Assembly: GCF_947623445.1 (NCBI RefSeq)
Contig: NC_135247.1
Location: forward strand, 15,812,501-15,876,500
Source: Clavelina lepadiformis
Taxonomy: Eukaryota > Chordata > Ascidiacea > Aplousobranchia > Clavelinidae
Length of the DNA: 64,000 bases
Direction: 5' to 3'
A program made the position numbers and the translations under genes. Shown in pieces: positions 1 through 13,343 of this stretch. The notes under the pieces were generated by a model. It saw nothing but the letters and a program-made list of their open reading frames with translations. It was not told where the DNA came from and did not search any database. Every line of letters begins with the position of its first letter. Position 1 is the first letter of the stretch.

Positions 1-443
1 CATTTAATGTCATCTCTCTAGGGGGATCTTTGCACAAAGAAACGGATTATTTTCCAAAGTCATTGCTGAAATACCACACCAGTGGTTACCGTGATTTTGT
101 TGTTGACTAGCAACAGCTTGTCACGCATAGGTCATAGACGCTGCGTCTATATAGAAACTGTCTATTTAGAAAAGAATTGTCTGGTATTTGCACGGCCTAT
201 TATTTTCTGCTCGGTATGCCAGCACTTTGCTTGTTTATTATTGCGTCACAAACCCTATTGTGCGTTCACCTGTCGAAAATATTCGATCGAGACAAATCAG
301 AACTGTAATTCAGGAATGTGGTCTGCTAGTAAAATGAACGATTAATTATATTAAACAAACCGCTGCTGGTCTACGGTGGAAGCTGGCTTGGTTCCAAATC
401 GAGCTGTTTGATATCTGAGCGATCAAATTTGTCTTGATCCAGG

Positions 444-451
444 TGACGTCA
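444..451. promoter_or_regulatory. Perfect TGACGTCA (CRE/ATF-type palindrome)
   Basis: The eight bases TGACGTCA are the consensus full site bound by CREB/ATF bZIP dimers. A match alone does not show use. The same palindrome recurs at 3756, 4903, 6840 and 8303, which is more than chance would give in under 9 kb. Confidence 0.3.
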
Positions 452-990
452 TACGATGTCATTGTTAACGGAAAGGTTTGTTTACACGTTTGAACAACAC
501 TTAACAGGCCGATGCTAATTGTGACGAAGGCGAAAGGTGTTTGATCGCGGGCTAGTGTCGTTCGCTGGGTGGTTTTGATCTTAAAATCAATCGCCGAACA
601 TCAAAAATGTTTGAAGGCAAATGCTGTTTTTAATGATTTTTGCCGAAACCATTTTCCCTCATGTGTCGGCAAAGCTACCGAAAGTCAAAAATAAATTTCA
701 ACAACGATCAACTTTTGAACGCTTAAGTATTCGGAATAGTTTTCTGGAACTTTAATAACATATTGTTGCCAGGGAGGTTATTTCTAGTTATGCGATCATG
801 CAACTAACTATTTACCATCTCGCCAACCGTAATATTTTCTCTGGATAACATAAAATTGGCTGCTTACATAATCGCCCGTCCAAAGCTGTTCGTTGAAATT
901 TATTACGGTATGTTCATTGTACTTACTGAAAAATGTTGTGTGTTGTGAAATTTAAGTACAGTTTTAGCATTAATTTCGATATATTAAAAT

Positions 991-1107
991 CTCGTTCATT
1001 GACTTTTGTGAGCATATTTCTAGAATTAGAGTAGGCCCATTGCATAGCATGGTTAGCACCACACTTTTCGCTTCCCACAGTCAATGGTGAAAAATAAACG
1101 ATATGAT
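991..1107. repeat. Short dispersed repeat, copy 1 (pair at 59551)
   Basis: This stretch matches 59551-59678 in the same orientation. Both open with CTCGTTC(A/G)TTGA, pass through GTGAGCATA, and share TTCGCTTCCCACAGTC followed by GGYGAAAAATAA and CGATA. The middle has diverged. No terminal inverted repeat or A tail is obvious, so the class is unknown. Confidence 0.55.
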
Positions 1108-3755
1108 TGTTTGAAAGAAAATGGCCGATTAGCATTAAATTGCAGGTTCAATTTTTGTCGTGTACGTTATCTCGATTTACAATTAATCGGAAATATTTTC
1201 TCAAGAAAAGTTATGGTAAAGCTCACAATTTTCTGCGAAGGACTCGCGCATATCGATCAAGGTGTAGTAAAGCACTTAGTAAGTCTGTCAAGACGGCGTC
1301 ACAAAGCGCTTTCATCGAGCCGCCGTTGCCTTCACGCTGTTGTTCTTTTTTCCTTCCAGGCACAATAAAATTTCGTTTTTTTCCAACCGCCCTGTAGTCT
1401 TGTACAGCTGCCAAGGCAAGCACGTTGTGGTCTGGTGAGTTTTACAGCTCGACGTTTAGTCATAGCTTTTCCGAAAGGTGTTTTCCTGATAATCTTACCA
1501 GTCATCAGTCAATCTATATGATCTCGTAAAGTCTACAGTTGAGCGAGTGACAAAACTTGAGTTTTTGTTAACTTAATTATGATGGATTTACTGGTGAGTG
1601 GTCAAAGGGCTACTTTGTTACCTCAATCCAGACCCGATGAGGTAATGGGAAACTTAAGATTAAGCTGCCTTCAGAAGTTAACAGACGTCGTTTATAACAG
1701 ATTTATTTCGATTCTATGTGTCTTACATTGAATATTTTCTATCCACAGCTTTTCCAAGATCTTGAGCTGTTTGCAAAATAGACAAGGGAAAGGTATTTCT
1801 TTTATTTGAAAGGTTCTTCTACCCGTTAGTGCAAAAGAAACCTCTCATTGTCACGAGCAAGTGATCTGGAAATCGCTGGCTTTGTTGTTGGCATTCCGCT
1901 TGCCGACACGTTTTTTAAGTAAAAAATTAGAACAGCTTATCTCTGTTAGAGACCAAAGGCGCATGATTCATTGTGATGTCATCAAGGAGAATCAGGCATA
2001 CCAGATTTAAAAAAGATGTACGTCACTGTCAGTTTTTGTTGTAGAAAATAGAAATGGGTGTTTAGGTTAGGTACGCGAAATGTAACGATCATAAGTCGCC
2101 GTTATAGTACGCGTCGATGTAGATAACAGTGTTGTGTTTGTGTCGTACTCTTGCTGACGTCGTTCGTGCTTAAACGCGTGCTCGAAAGGTTGTTGTAGGC
2201 TATACAAGTTTCGACGAGTGGTATATTTAACTCGAAATTAGTCAAAAGGCTAGCTGTGTTCTGCTGCAAAAATATTTCTGACTTATCTGCCATACAACCT
2301 GCTTTGGCAAACGTACAGGTATATCGTGCTAGTGTGGTAAACAGTGGATTAGTTGGTGAATATTTACAACTTTGCTAGAACAAACACAGTTCCATGTCGC
2401 GGCGAGTCCACAGGAGGGATGTTTACTGGAAATGTAGGCGAGTGATTAGGTTCCATAGAGCTTTTTGGTCATTTTTTGGCCCCGGCAATTCCTTTCTCAA
2501 TCTTATTAGCTAGAGGCCTGTATACGTGAGGTCAGGATCTACTAATCTAGGTTACAGATCTTAAATTAGAAAGTTACGAGTTAAGGAGAAATACGTTTTG
2601 AATTAATTAAACGTCTTATTGATTATCTTAATCAGTTACCATAAGGTTAGACCCAATAGCTGACGTTTTGAACAGTTTTATTTTGCTGCTAGTCTACTTC
2701 AGGTCGCAGGACGTGCTTTACCAATGGTGAAAACAGTCGGAAGAAAATCTCCATATTAAGTTAACATTGAAGCTAACTTTTGAAATGCGCAAAGTATATT
2801 CGGAGTCTGTCCACCGAAACCATACTCGCAAAAGACACCTATTGTTGTCGTGTAGTTAGTAAAGCCGGGCCATCCATTGACATTTGCGTTGTTGACCTTT
2901 CGTGATGCCTTGAATTTAAAACCTTGTGTCAACACCTATATATCGACCAGTAAATATCAGTTGCTAACCATCAAAAGGTTTCGAGGCACAATAAAGAAGC
3001 AATTTGTAAGGCGATTTTGACAGCTTCGGTACTCCAGTTTAATGATACCTCAATGATTCAGCTACAATCTGTTTTGTTAGGCCGAGTAGTGATGTCTTAC
3101 GAGCAATAGATATATGGCTGGTAATGCTCAACTTCACGAAATAACTTGTTTTGTTCACTGGACTGTGTTATATTGGTCAGTTGTACATATATTAACTACA
3201 AGTATGTTCTCTTACGTATCAAGTTTGAGCTTTTCTCTGACGAACACTGAAGGGTCTTTTTTTGAAAGTACGAAAACTTTTTTGGGCTCGTATCAACATC
3301 TCACAACGGTGATGTAACGATTGTTGACTTCACCGTGTTTTGGTATGTTACTGATGTCGTAACCATATGCCAACTGTTGTGATACAATTGCCCGAGTGCC
3401 GGTGGTTATCAACGAAAATGCTGAGGCTACAACATTTTAAGTGTTATATGTCATTAGGAGTAGACATCTTCAATCAGGCGATAGATAACGTTGCGTAATA
3501 TGTCGCAAGTTGTTTACGTTTTGCTTGGGGACTTTTTCCGCTGGGGCTCAAACATGTCACTCATAGTTTATAATTAGTTAGGTTTTGTTAAACAAAGCCG
3601 TAGCCATTTAGGTAGGTAGGGGCATAGGGCTCGTATTTGGCCTCCATGATACACTTAGTTTTAACCAGAAGAAAATATTGTTTTACGAGTGGGTTTAGTA
3701 CCAGTGGCTGGTAAAATCAAGGTTCCACAGCCTTGGGTATTTGTTGTAGTGCTCA

Positions 3756-3763
3756 TGACGTCA
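3756..3763. promoter_or_regulatory. Perfect TGACGTCA (CRE/ATF-type palindrome)
   Basis: Second non-coding copy of the palindrome, about 1.1 kb upstream of the first coding exon of the PDZ gene. Its position would suit a proximal regulatory element, but nothing in the sequence proves use. Confidence 0.3.
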
Positions 3764-4850
3764 CGAAGGTTATCGTGAGAAAGTGAAGACTTTTCAAGTG
3801 AAGAGTTCGAGAGACTGGATTAGATCGATCGCTGAGGTCTACTGTAAATTCTTATCATCGCAGAGGATCGTTTAATGAAATTTTTACAAATAAATCAGCT
3901 CTTAATAGTCGTTGTACGAGTCCGTTAACCTTGTCAAATAACTAACGATATCATATTGGCGAGGATTATTCAGGCAGCTTGTTGTCGATTGTTGGTCGAA
4001 GAAGTCTTATTTTACCATACCACAGTTGCAACTGCACTTGTTGGCAAACATTCACAGCTTGACTTAATCAAATCAGGTGCGGGGAAAGCAAAAAGACAAT
4101 TGGTCGATTGAAATCGTAAGCACAGTTCACAGCTTGTGACAATTCACACCACTGTCCCAAAAAAAGTTGCAAATTAGACTTTGTCAAACCCATCCTGCAA
4201 TATAAGCTGCTGTCAGCTGCGTACAAGGTTTAGTCTGCATCTTTTTTGATGATACGTTAGTCAAGATGGATTGGTGATAATTTGTGCTCTATTGGAAGCC
4301 CAGTAGTCTTTTGTGATGTAGCAGTTCATTTGAGTTTGTGGAATATATTCATTTTTAATGAGAGAACTTGGGTTGGAGTTTCTAGTAACTTTGTCTTTGG
4401 TTTCTTGAGTCTGAGCACTATGTTTATAGTAAATGTTTCATACTTAGTGTTATTTTTCAAAACATTTTTTAAAGTCAAATTTCATTGAGTAAACCTAAAG
4501 GCCAAATAGACCGTTTTCAGTTGAAGAAAAACAGAACTGAAGTTTTCTGTAAAGTTTTAAACAAAACAATGCAGTTTATATGTACAAGTTGCAGTTACAG
4601 TACCAAGTTAAAACCAGCACAACAAACAACCGATTTCGTGTACAACAGAGAAGAAATGTTGCTTGACTTTGGGTTGGATAGATACTAGAGTTTCTTAGTT
4701 CACCGATAAAAGACCTCTGTAGTTTCTCAACAAAGGTTTATTGTGAAAACAAGTTTATGTTCAATAAACCTAAACTAAGTAAATGTTTTGCGTTCAGTTT
4801 TTGTAGTTGAAAACTTATGTAGTACTACTTTAATTTATACCTTAATTTAA

Positions 4851-7800
4851 ATGCAACTCCGGGACTACAAAGACCGCAATTCATTGCCGTCGCTAGGCAA
4901 TATGACGTCAACACTGCCAGCAGGTGAATCTCTTTTGCAAGAGTTTAAATTTGACATTTTAAAAATTACCTTTTAATGAGTTTACTTCAACGGCAGTAAT
5001 GTTGTTGACATGGCTATGTATATTTTTAGGATGTGTACTGGTTTTACTTTATAATGCACTAATACATCTTGTGGCGTACATTACAGCGTTGCTTTAGACA
5101 GCTACAAATATTTGCATTGTTAGCTTCGTATAAGGATAACTACGACCACGATCTTCATTGTTGAGCGTCCTGAAATAGTGACATTTGACTTCAGCTGTTT
5201 CTGTAAAAACACGCCCGCTTAAATCAATATCACCATCGTAAGGTTTTTAAAATACTCGGAATACTGTAATAGGCAAAACTATATTCAAGCTATTTGCTAT
5301 AAGGACTTATGTGCAAAAAACAGGTCAATTTATCAACTTAATAATATCATTATGAAGCTACAGTAAGTCGCAATTTTTTGCAAGACGTTTCCTATATTTC
5401 GAACCTATTTATTTACGTTTAAGCTGAGCTGTCCACCAGCCATCAGGTGCACAGTATTTCTGAGTGATCTGCGCGACAATAAATTACAAACGTTAATGCT
5501 CAATTTTATTAATTCCATCAATTCTGCAAACGATAACGTTTCATCATGCATCATCTTATAGAGTAGACAAAGCTAGATGCTAGCTAAGTGTATTCTAACT
5601 AGGCTCCCCGTGAATTTGATAACGCCAAGCAAGAAGTCTTAAGTACACAGCATTCTACGGATTATTCGTGTCTAGACACACAATCTTTGCTCAGAGCGCG
5701 TATGCCGTATAGGGTAGAGTTCCGTAAATCTGTGGTTAAAGATTCGGCAATACATTCTGATTCCAGTACAGTACTGTTTTAGGACCCCTAAATCTTATTA
5801 AATGTCTGTAATATAAATCGTTGCCTTAACCATTTGGCACTGCCATACACAACGAAAAACCCAAGTTTGGGATCGAAACCGTGTCCCCATCACACTCACA
5901 CTCGGCTCTTTCTGCAGATTTGAAGGGAGCTTCCACAATTAGTTTCACCGAACACAGCAGTCTTGTGGCGGGAAGAGGAAGTGTGTATTCGCACAGTGAC
6001 GAAAGTTCTTCAGACGACGAACTTCGTGAGCCAATGGCAGAATCGCCTCCGAATCTTTCGGACGAAGAGAGGTAAAGTAACTTTAAGGGTGTTGATTTTG
6101 ATTCTCAGATGTTGCCTATTTACTTGAAATTAATCGCTGTATGGTTCGAAGTTATTCATGAAAAATTTCAACTTTCGGGTTGCCAATCAAGCAACCTAGA
6201 AGTGGTCGTTAGTATCACCATTTTTTTATTGATTTGCGTTTCTAAATCCTGATTACCCAGTTTTTCCAGATCGAGTATAAATGAGATGTCTTAGATAACA
6301 GCGTACATAGCATAGCTTTCACAACTGCTAGTAATTTATGGTACCGCTGTCGAAAAGATAATACTCAGCAATTTTTACGAGATGTGATTTATAATCGAAT
6401 TTCGAACTTTTGAAGTCTAAATCAGTCGTGCTTTAAAAATATTATCAAAGTGCGTCATGTTCCACCCCGTCTTGTAGGCTATGTAGCTTAGGGGTTGTGT
6501 GTCATGTGAACTTGCAAACCACAGGCATTCTGGAAAAAGTCAGCTTGGTTGCCGGCCAATCCGTACCTACCAGGTACGGGTTGACTTACACGTAACCTTT
6601 GTCTTACGTCATCATGTATGAACTGCTCTATGTTTAAAAGAGTAAGAAATGCAATGTATACACTTCGAAAGTGTTGTAATTTCTCCGATAACTTTGAGAT
6701 CTCTTCCGTTCATACACACTTTCGTACAAATGCAAACTTACCTACGTAGCCAATCTTTTGTGACGTTTTTAATCTAAGTGTTTCTCGTTTGCAGTTTGGA
6801 CGCATATCGCAACGAATCTTCAATAAACAAAGAAACTTCTGACGTCATGGCAGCCACCACTTTCATCTCTCCTCCCAACCAAATCGCTCGGTTGCAGGAA
6901 GGTCAACGAAAGGTCGTCACACGCACGTCATCGAGGAGTAATTTTTCCTTAGGCCAAAGAACAAGCAATCACTCGCAACCCAGCATGTTTTATCAGGCCG
7001 CAAAACCGCGCCCACCACCTCGTAAACCCAGTCAGAAGAAAATTGTAGCCGCAAATTCCAAAACTCTTTCGGAAATATCTGATCGTAACTTTGCACCAAA
7101 GGAGCCGACAACAGGTGCACAAATTGTCACCCTACCCTATGTATCTCGCGGAACCGCAAAAGTGCAACTGCGCCGAGGAAGCTTTGGCAACGGAATTAAC
7201 AAGAATGACGTTTATGATGTCACAATCAAAGAAAATGTTCCGCTGGAACGAACAAATAATTTGGTCGCGTCATTTAGAAGTACGTCACGTGACAGAAATC
7301 ACTTATTAGAAGCTGATACGTCACCAACTCGAGCCACCGTAAGCAGCGGCTACTCAAGTTCTAGTAGCGTGGTTGGGAGCAGCTCCTTATCTCCTTCAAC
7401 GTCAAACGCTTCATCCGCCTCATTTCGCTCCTCAGCTCCACCTTGCGATCTTCCAGAAAAGGATACAATGACCACACGCGAGCGGACCGAATCCGCTTCC
7501 AGAGGCGTGTCGGAGGCTGACGTTGCACTCACGTTACTTGATGAAGAGGAAGAGGTACCCAAGGTATCTTCTGAACACGACGAAGACGACGTTTTTCCTA
7601 TTACGGAATGGGCCGAGTCAGAATACAAAAGAATTCAAGAAACGCTTCGCAGGAACAAAACACAACTTTCAAAAGAGGAAACGGATTCCGGAAAACAGAT
7701 AAATAATGATCAACTCCAAAACCGTCCATCTTCACTCGGTAATAATGCCAGTACATCATCATTCAAGGATGTCACTGTTCAGAGACCCCGATCTGCTTAC

Positions 7801-10325
7801 GTCATACCTTCCAGCCCTGAACAGTCGAAACAATCTTTTGTTGGGAGAAACAGGTAACATCAATAGACATGTTGTCTTGAAACGATTTCATAATAGTTGT
7901 AGATAAACTGAAGTTGGATAAATACGTGGTCCAAAATCATTTGTTTTGCCAATATTTCTACTTATACAATAACTAAGGTTAAATTTATCGTATAGTCTAC
8001 CCTCACCTAAACTACAGTCGTACTTTCTATTCTTTGTGTAGTGTTTGTATGGTAGAAGAGTCAACTCCGCACACAATGAAGCAACGAAGCCAAATTGCGT
8101 CAAGCTACGCCACTAGTAGGACAGTCATGATGAGATTTCCAGGGATGACACGTTCCAAGAAGGACGCTGCATCCCGCAACAGCCGCGCATTTGCAATGCA
8201 GGCCAAGTCCCAGCTTGATCTGAACCCTTCTTCTCCTGAAGTTGAAAATTTTCCACAGTCTAAATCCACCTCGGCTATCGAACCAGATAAGGATGGCGAA
8301 AATGACGTCAGGCGTGCTGCATCTTTGTCGCCAAAATCGTTTGCTCCAAGCTCCCTAGAACGAATAAAAAAGGAGCTGTCTGCGTCACTCGCTAACCTTG
8401 ACCAACTCGAATCCAACACGTACCCGAAATCTTTTAACACAGTCTCCGGGGCAACAGGACGTCACATGAGCGAACGAAGTGCTTTCTTTCACGACGAAAA
8501 CAGACTGAACAGTAGCAAAGTTCCGTACACATCTACGCAGTCTATTTATACGGGCTCAACGTGGTCCTTAAAGTAAGTACTGGATGACATGCTTCTGTGT
8601 GTGCTTTTGTAATAGGTTAATTTTAGCAACGTTTATTATTCATATGAATTTTGTCTTCAAGAAAATGCGTAAATATACCAGGAACGGTGTAATTTTATTT
8701 CAGTATTTTAGGATAATTTTTAGAGTTCATCTCGATTTGGAAAATGATATATTGCATAAAATTACAATAATTGCCAAAATTATTTCGTTACGATTTTATT
8801 TTTGATTTGGTTCATCCCAACCCGACCCGTCCCAAATGTTGTGGCAAAAGCATAACCATTGTTGGCTACCTTGCATTGGTGTATCAAAAATATTATTTTT
8901 GTATTGTATTTCAAAGTATTTTTATAATAGGTTTCTATTTTTGCTTTGGCTAACCTATAAGAAAACCGACTTATGATCTTGTATTTTTAGCCCGGCTTCG
9001 CAAGAGTCACATGAAGGAAGTCAAGTGGAACGAAAACCTTCATTGCGTAATCGCTTAAAAGGTGCATTCAGTTTCCAGAACATTCGAAAAGCAATCAGCA
9101 TGGAAAGATTGAACGAAGATGAAAGAAGCATGTGAGAATAAATAGTTAGCCTAAATCACCAACGTATACGCATGTTATCTAATTAACTACAATATTAAAA
9201 GTATATCTGCTTAATGTCATAACTCATAAGGTATTGCTGTCCGAAAATGGTTTATATAAGAGCAAATTGCTTACGACAACGCAAAAGTTTTGCAAAAATT
9301 TAACGCGTCATGTTACGCGAGTCAAGCACACTTCGAAAGTAAATCTAATGATGCATGTGACATCTAACATGTGACACAAAAACCTGCTTCTAGATGTATT
9401 ACAGGTTTTCCGAATATCTTTCGTTATGTTAAACAATTTTTCATTATTTTCCCTGCAGGTCGTCAAGTCACTGCTATTTAAACGAGCTTGGTGAGGACAT
9501 ATCCAATCCAAAGCAGAAGACAGTTAGTTCGGACATGCGTGCCAGCGGAAATAAACTACACAAAGCTTCTTCTATCAGCTCCATTTTGAGCACAGTGCGC
9601 ATGCGCAAGAGAAAATCGCGTGAGCGAAGGGCTCTGAAAGCAAGAAACACAATCGCGGTAGATCCGAAGCAGATACCGGAGTATGAATCAGAGACGTATG
9701 TGTGAATGTTTTGTTGACTTTTCTTATGTACAATGTCATTATAGTGCGGTGAGTGTTATTCTGTCGAATTGTTGTTAGAAAAGTAGCACACAAGGCTTAT
9801 TTTAGTCTTCGTTTTAGTGAAAGAATAAGGCCAGTTTCTGCAGGGAAAAACAATGACGTCGGTAGACCAGGACATTTCAGGTAAATTAAAGCTAATTTTT
9901 GTGCGAGACTTGGGTGCTCTTGGTATTCAGCAACTGCTTCGATCACATTGATAGACATTTTTCCAAATTTAAACTTTTGAATGAAACATGTGACGAATGC
10001 GTTTGAATGAAACAGGCCAATCGGCAAAGTTCTTCAAATGAACGGTACGGAAGGCACCCTACTGGTTGAGATGACTCGACCCTCGTCCGGTCCCGTCGGA
10101 TTTTGTTTAGCCAGAAGGAAAGGAGTTGGAAGTGTTTACATCTCAAGTTTGAGCGACAGTTACCCCGACAAGATGTACGCTGGGTTGATGAGACTTGGGG
10201 ATGAAATCACCGAAATCAACGGTGTCAATGTAGAGCAACTGTCGTTAGATCAAATATACGATTTAATATTAGAAAATGAACGCATAATACTGCTTCTTAA
10301 GCCTTCGCAGGTTCACTCTGTTTAA
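4851..10325 (+). CDS. PDZ-domain protein with long disordered N-terminal part
   Basis: I read eight coding exons: 4851-4923, 5918-6071, 6795-7853, 8042-8572, 8991-9131, 9459-9695, 9818-9880 and 10016-10325. All introns are GT-AG, phases close exactly, and the product is 855 residues. The start ATG at 4851 is chosen because its exon ends in phase 1, which the exon at 5918 needs. Residues 1 to about 760 are rich in Ser, Pro and charged residues, with an acidic SDESSSDDELRE stretch and a basic RMRKRKSRERR patch near residue 705, and no fold I know. The last 95 residues form one PDZ domain: a GPVGFCLAR carboxylate-binding loop, then GLMRLGDEITEINGVNV and a final LLLKP strand. Such proteins usually act as scaffolds binding C-terminal tails. 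A KIAA1614-like layout is possible, but I cannot assign orthology. Confidence 0.85.
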
Positions 10326-10459
10326 AGGCTTCGGTTCTCTCTTAGCTGTGACGTATGAACGGCGTATAATAATATTGCCCGCCTCTTGTGTTCAAGTGCA
10401 ATTTTTTCGTTCTTCCATTGTCCTTGGTTTGTTTCTTTATGCGTGCTCTCTTACTATTG

Positions 10460-10465
10460 AATAAA
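10460..10465 (+). other. Poly(A) signal AATAAA of the PDZ gene
   Basis: A canonical AATAAA lies 135 bases after the PDZ-gene stop codon and is followed by GT-rich sequence. It is the most likely 3' end signal of that transcript. Confidence 0.6.
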
Positions 10466-12641
10466 TTCTAAGTTAAGACAAAACTGTGTTGATCTTTGCT
10501 TGTACTGTGCTTGCCGCTATAGCTTCTGGTGCAAAAGGCTAAGCTAACAACTGGTGACTTTAGCAGACTTTTGAACTTGGAAACATAAATCAAAAACAGA
10601 ATCAAGAAAAACAGTTAATGAGTTTTGAAGAAAAACTGCACCATACTATACGACAGAATTAAAGTTCACAAATTTCTTGACTTCGTAGCATTCATTTGCT
10701 TTTGCTGTTTTTATCTAAGGGCCCGAAAGTTGTTGCTCAGATATAGGGTAACCAAAACAACAACTTTAGACCAACTTTGGTAGGCCTATATACCTTAAAA
10801 ATAATGCTAAGCAAAACAATCCCATAAAGAGCTGCCTAAAATAAGTTTATCTATTCCTATATAACCCAATGTATAACTATCGAAATGACGACAGAATTAT
10901 GATGTTTTCAAGCTCCTTTATTATATATTTGTATTGGATAGAATAAGTTAGTACAAAAAAACCAATGTAAAACAAACATGACGGGCGAGGTAAATGGCAA
11001 GGCTCAACATGCTAAGTGCTCGCCAAAAATCGCTAAGATTGATCAAATTTTTAAATGTATGCTTTAATTTGTTTGTTTGCGGCGCATTTTAAGGAGGGCA
11101 ACACCGCGTAGGCCTATAGCTGAACTGGAATAACCCAACTGAACAAAAGATAGCAACGAAGAAATTTTTCCATAATTTTCAAACTAATTTAAATTTTAAA
11201 TAAGTTAATAGGAAAAGTTTAATTTAACTTTGGTAACAGTGTTGAATAAAATTCGAAGAAATACTTTAACTATTTGAATAAAGCTCTTATTAGGCGATTT
11301 GGATTACTCTGGTGTTGGGTTATGGCATGCCTACAGTATGTAGAATATGGAAACCAGATTACACTATATGATTGCTCTGAGGCAGAATTTTGAAATACAG
11401 AACATAGATGTAAGCTATTTGTTTCACAAAAAGGCATCAACTAAGAATCAGGTATAGTTGAGAAGACAGTTTCGAAAAAGACAGGCGTTTATATTCCAAT
11501 TAAACCGGCATTTTTCCCGGATTTTGATGGAAACATGATGAAAATATCCCTGATCTCGTTTATGCCTGCAATTAAAAAGTTCCATAAATATACAAAAAAT
11601 CAAGGTTATCATACATCATTATCGCAATAATAATAGCACTGCGCAAGAGATTGCAGGTTAATTTTATGAAAACGTGGAATATCATTTGTAAAATATTTCG
11701 AGAAATTATGATTATGCTGCTTTTAGAGCTTACAATATATTTTGGAAAACCATTTGCAAAAACTTTTTTTTAGATTTCCTCTAAAATTTGGTTGAAACCT
11801 TAAAATAACCTTAACCTTAAAATTCTTTGCTTAGACCAAGACTTTTATTTATTATCATGTTCATTTTTAGTATTTTTTATTTAGACCTACATTACATTTA
11901 ATACCAAGATTTGTAAGTTATTTGGTAAAGTTATTTTATAACGTCCTCATAAATTATGCGAGCTTACTTTCTTCACTTTTTAAAATTAATTTTAAAGAAA
12001 TTTTTCTTATAATTCAGTTCATAACAAATAAGGCAACTATTTGTTAATATTATATTGGTGCTATGAATTTAGTGAAAGAAACGGAGCTTACAACTTATAA
12101 CGTAATACGTCTTGCTTACCAGCGTAAACAATATGAAATTAATTACTTCTTTCAAAGGATCGATTTTTCATATTGTGATCACACTATCGGAACTATAGTA
12201 AAATCACGCATGTTTTAAATACATGCTTATAAATGTATTCTCTGTACAAAAATGTTTTGGTAAGAATCAGTTGTACTGTCATAGCAAAGTTTATTTTAAC
12301 GCTTTAAATTTTTGTTATCGACGTTGCTGCAAGTTAATAGACATTAATTATCGTTGGAAAGATCAAATACGTCATAATATGTACGATCTAGTACAGCAAC
12401 GGTCAACATTTATTGGCAGCAAACTGTTTACGAAGGAAAAATGTTTTAGAATAATATTATGCTGTTCAGTTTGTTAACGTGGCACAGTAACGTTTCTGGC
12501 TGGTATAGTACGCTCAGCATATATGTGTTGCGTTAATAAAGTAAGCAGACACAGGAAATTGTTAATAATGTTTTCTAACATTGATTGTTATCATCGAACA
12601 TTTTCTCATAACGCACAGTACAACCAAAAATCCTGAGGCAT
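10466..12641. other. Intergenic, no gene seen
   Basis: AT-rich sequence between the PDZ gene and TPMT. Open frames are short and show no family signature. I see no clear transposon end or tandem repeat. Confidence 0.5.
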
Positions 12642-13343
12642 TTAGATACGTGGTTGTAATAAAGTGACCGTAACACTCGCCACCGGTAAGCTGTATTTCT
12701 TCACAAAGCTGAGTTCTGTGTCTTCGTATGTTTGAAGTATGGAAAAGTTGAACTTCTGACCAAATATATCGCCAAACTCCAGCGGAGACGTACTAAAAGG
12801 AGTTGCAGAAACGTTGCCTTCGTATTGAAATGTTTGTAATAAATACTTTCCACCCGTGTTTAAAAAGCCATAAATGACGTCGATATATTCTTGTCGTCGT
12901 GACGGATCTGTTGCCACAAACGCACCGCGATCCCAAACCGCATCGAATTTGCCTATAATGGAGGAGTCGAGTGCAAAAAAGTCACCTTTGTAAATTGTAA
13001 TCTTTTCATCTATCGCCTTGAAAATTTCATACGGAGCTGTGGCATGCTGCGATCTCTCAAACTTTATCGATTGCTCCTCAAAGAATTGTAACACAGCAGA
13101 GTTTGAAACCTCGCATCCAACCACGTCGTGACCGTCATCAGCCAAATATTTCAGGTCCACCGCTTTTCCACAGAAAGGGAGGAAAACTCTGCACTTGGGC
13201 TTAAGGAATTTATCTTTGTGCTTCACCATGTCAGGATGGGCTTCAGGCAAGTGAAATGTGAAGTCGCGATTTTGCCAACGTTTGTGCCAGTAATTTTTCT
13301 TCTCTTCTTCTGAGAGATCTCTAAATGTTGTTTTCTTCTCCAT
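12642..13343 (-). CDS. tpmt: Thiopurine S-methyltransferase-like protein
   Basis: One uninterrupted frame of 233 residues with ATG at 13343, close to the 245 of human TPMT. TPMT is a cytosolic class I methyltransferase that moves a methyl group from S-adenosylmethionine to the sulfur of thiopurines; its natural substrate is unsettled. Seen in the sequence: an N-terminal WHKRWQNRDFTFH segment; the SAM-binding RVFLPFCGKAVDLKYLAD glycine loop followed by GHDVVGCEVS, whose acidic residue would hold the SAM ribose; and IGKFDAVWDRGAFVATDP, the TPMT version of motif IV. These match the human enzyme closely from memory. The gene has no intron, whereas vertebrate TPMT is split into many exons, so a retrocopy or another route of gain is possible. 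The frame is intact and looks functional. Confidence 0.9.
   Translation of the reverse strand: MEKKTTFRDLSEEEKKNYWHKRWQNRDFTFHLPEAHPDMVKHKDKFLKPKCRVFLPFCGKAVDLKYLADDGHDVVGCEVSNSAVLQFFEEQSIKFERSQHATAPYEIFKAIDEKITIYKGDFFALDSSIIGKFDAVWDRGAFVATDPSRRQEYIDVIYGFLNTGGKYLLQTFQYEGNVSATPFSTSPLEFGDIFGQKFNFSILQTYEDTELSFVKKYSLPVASVTVTLLQPRI

Larger units (their letters stand above)
1..4850. other. Gene-poor 5' flank of the PDZ gene
   Basis: No reading frame here shows a domain, good splice sites in phase, or any protein family I recognise; the short open frames look like chance. The stretch probably holds the promoter and non-coding 5' exons of the gene starting at 4851, but I cannot place a transcription start. 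It contains a dispersed repeat at 991-1107 and perfect TGACGTCA palindromes at 444-451 and 3756-3763. Confidence 0.5.

Noticed and set aside
82-345. 87-codon open frame on the plus strand
   Set aside because: Starts with GTG, shows no domain, and has no splice context; looks like chance.
12223-12477. 84-codon frame upstream of TPMT
   Set aside because: AT-rich, composition unlike nearby exons, no family signature.
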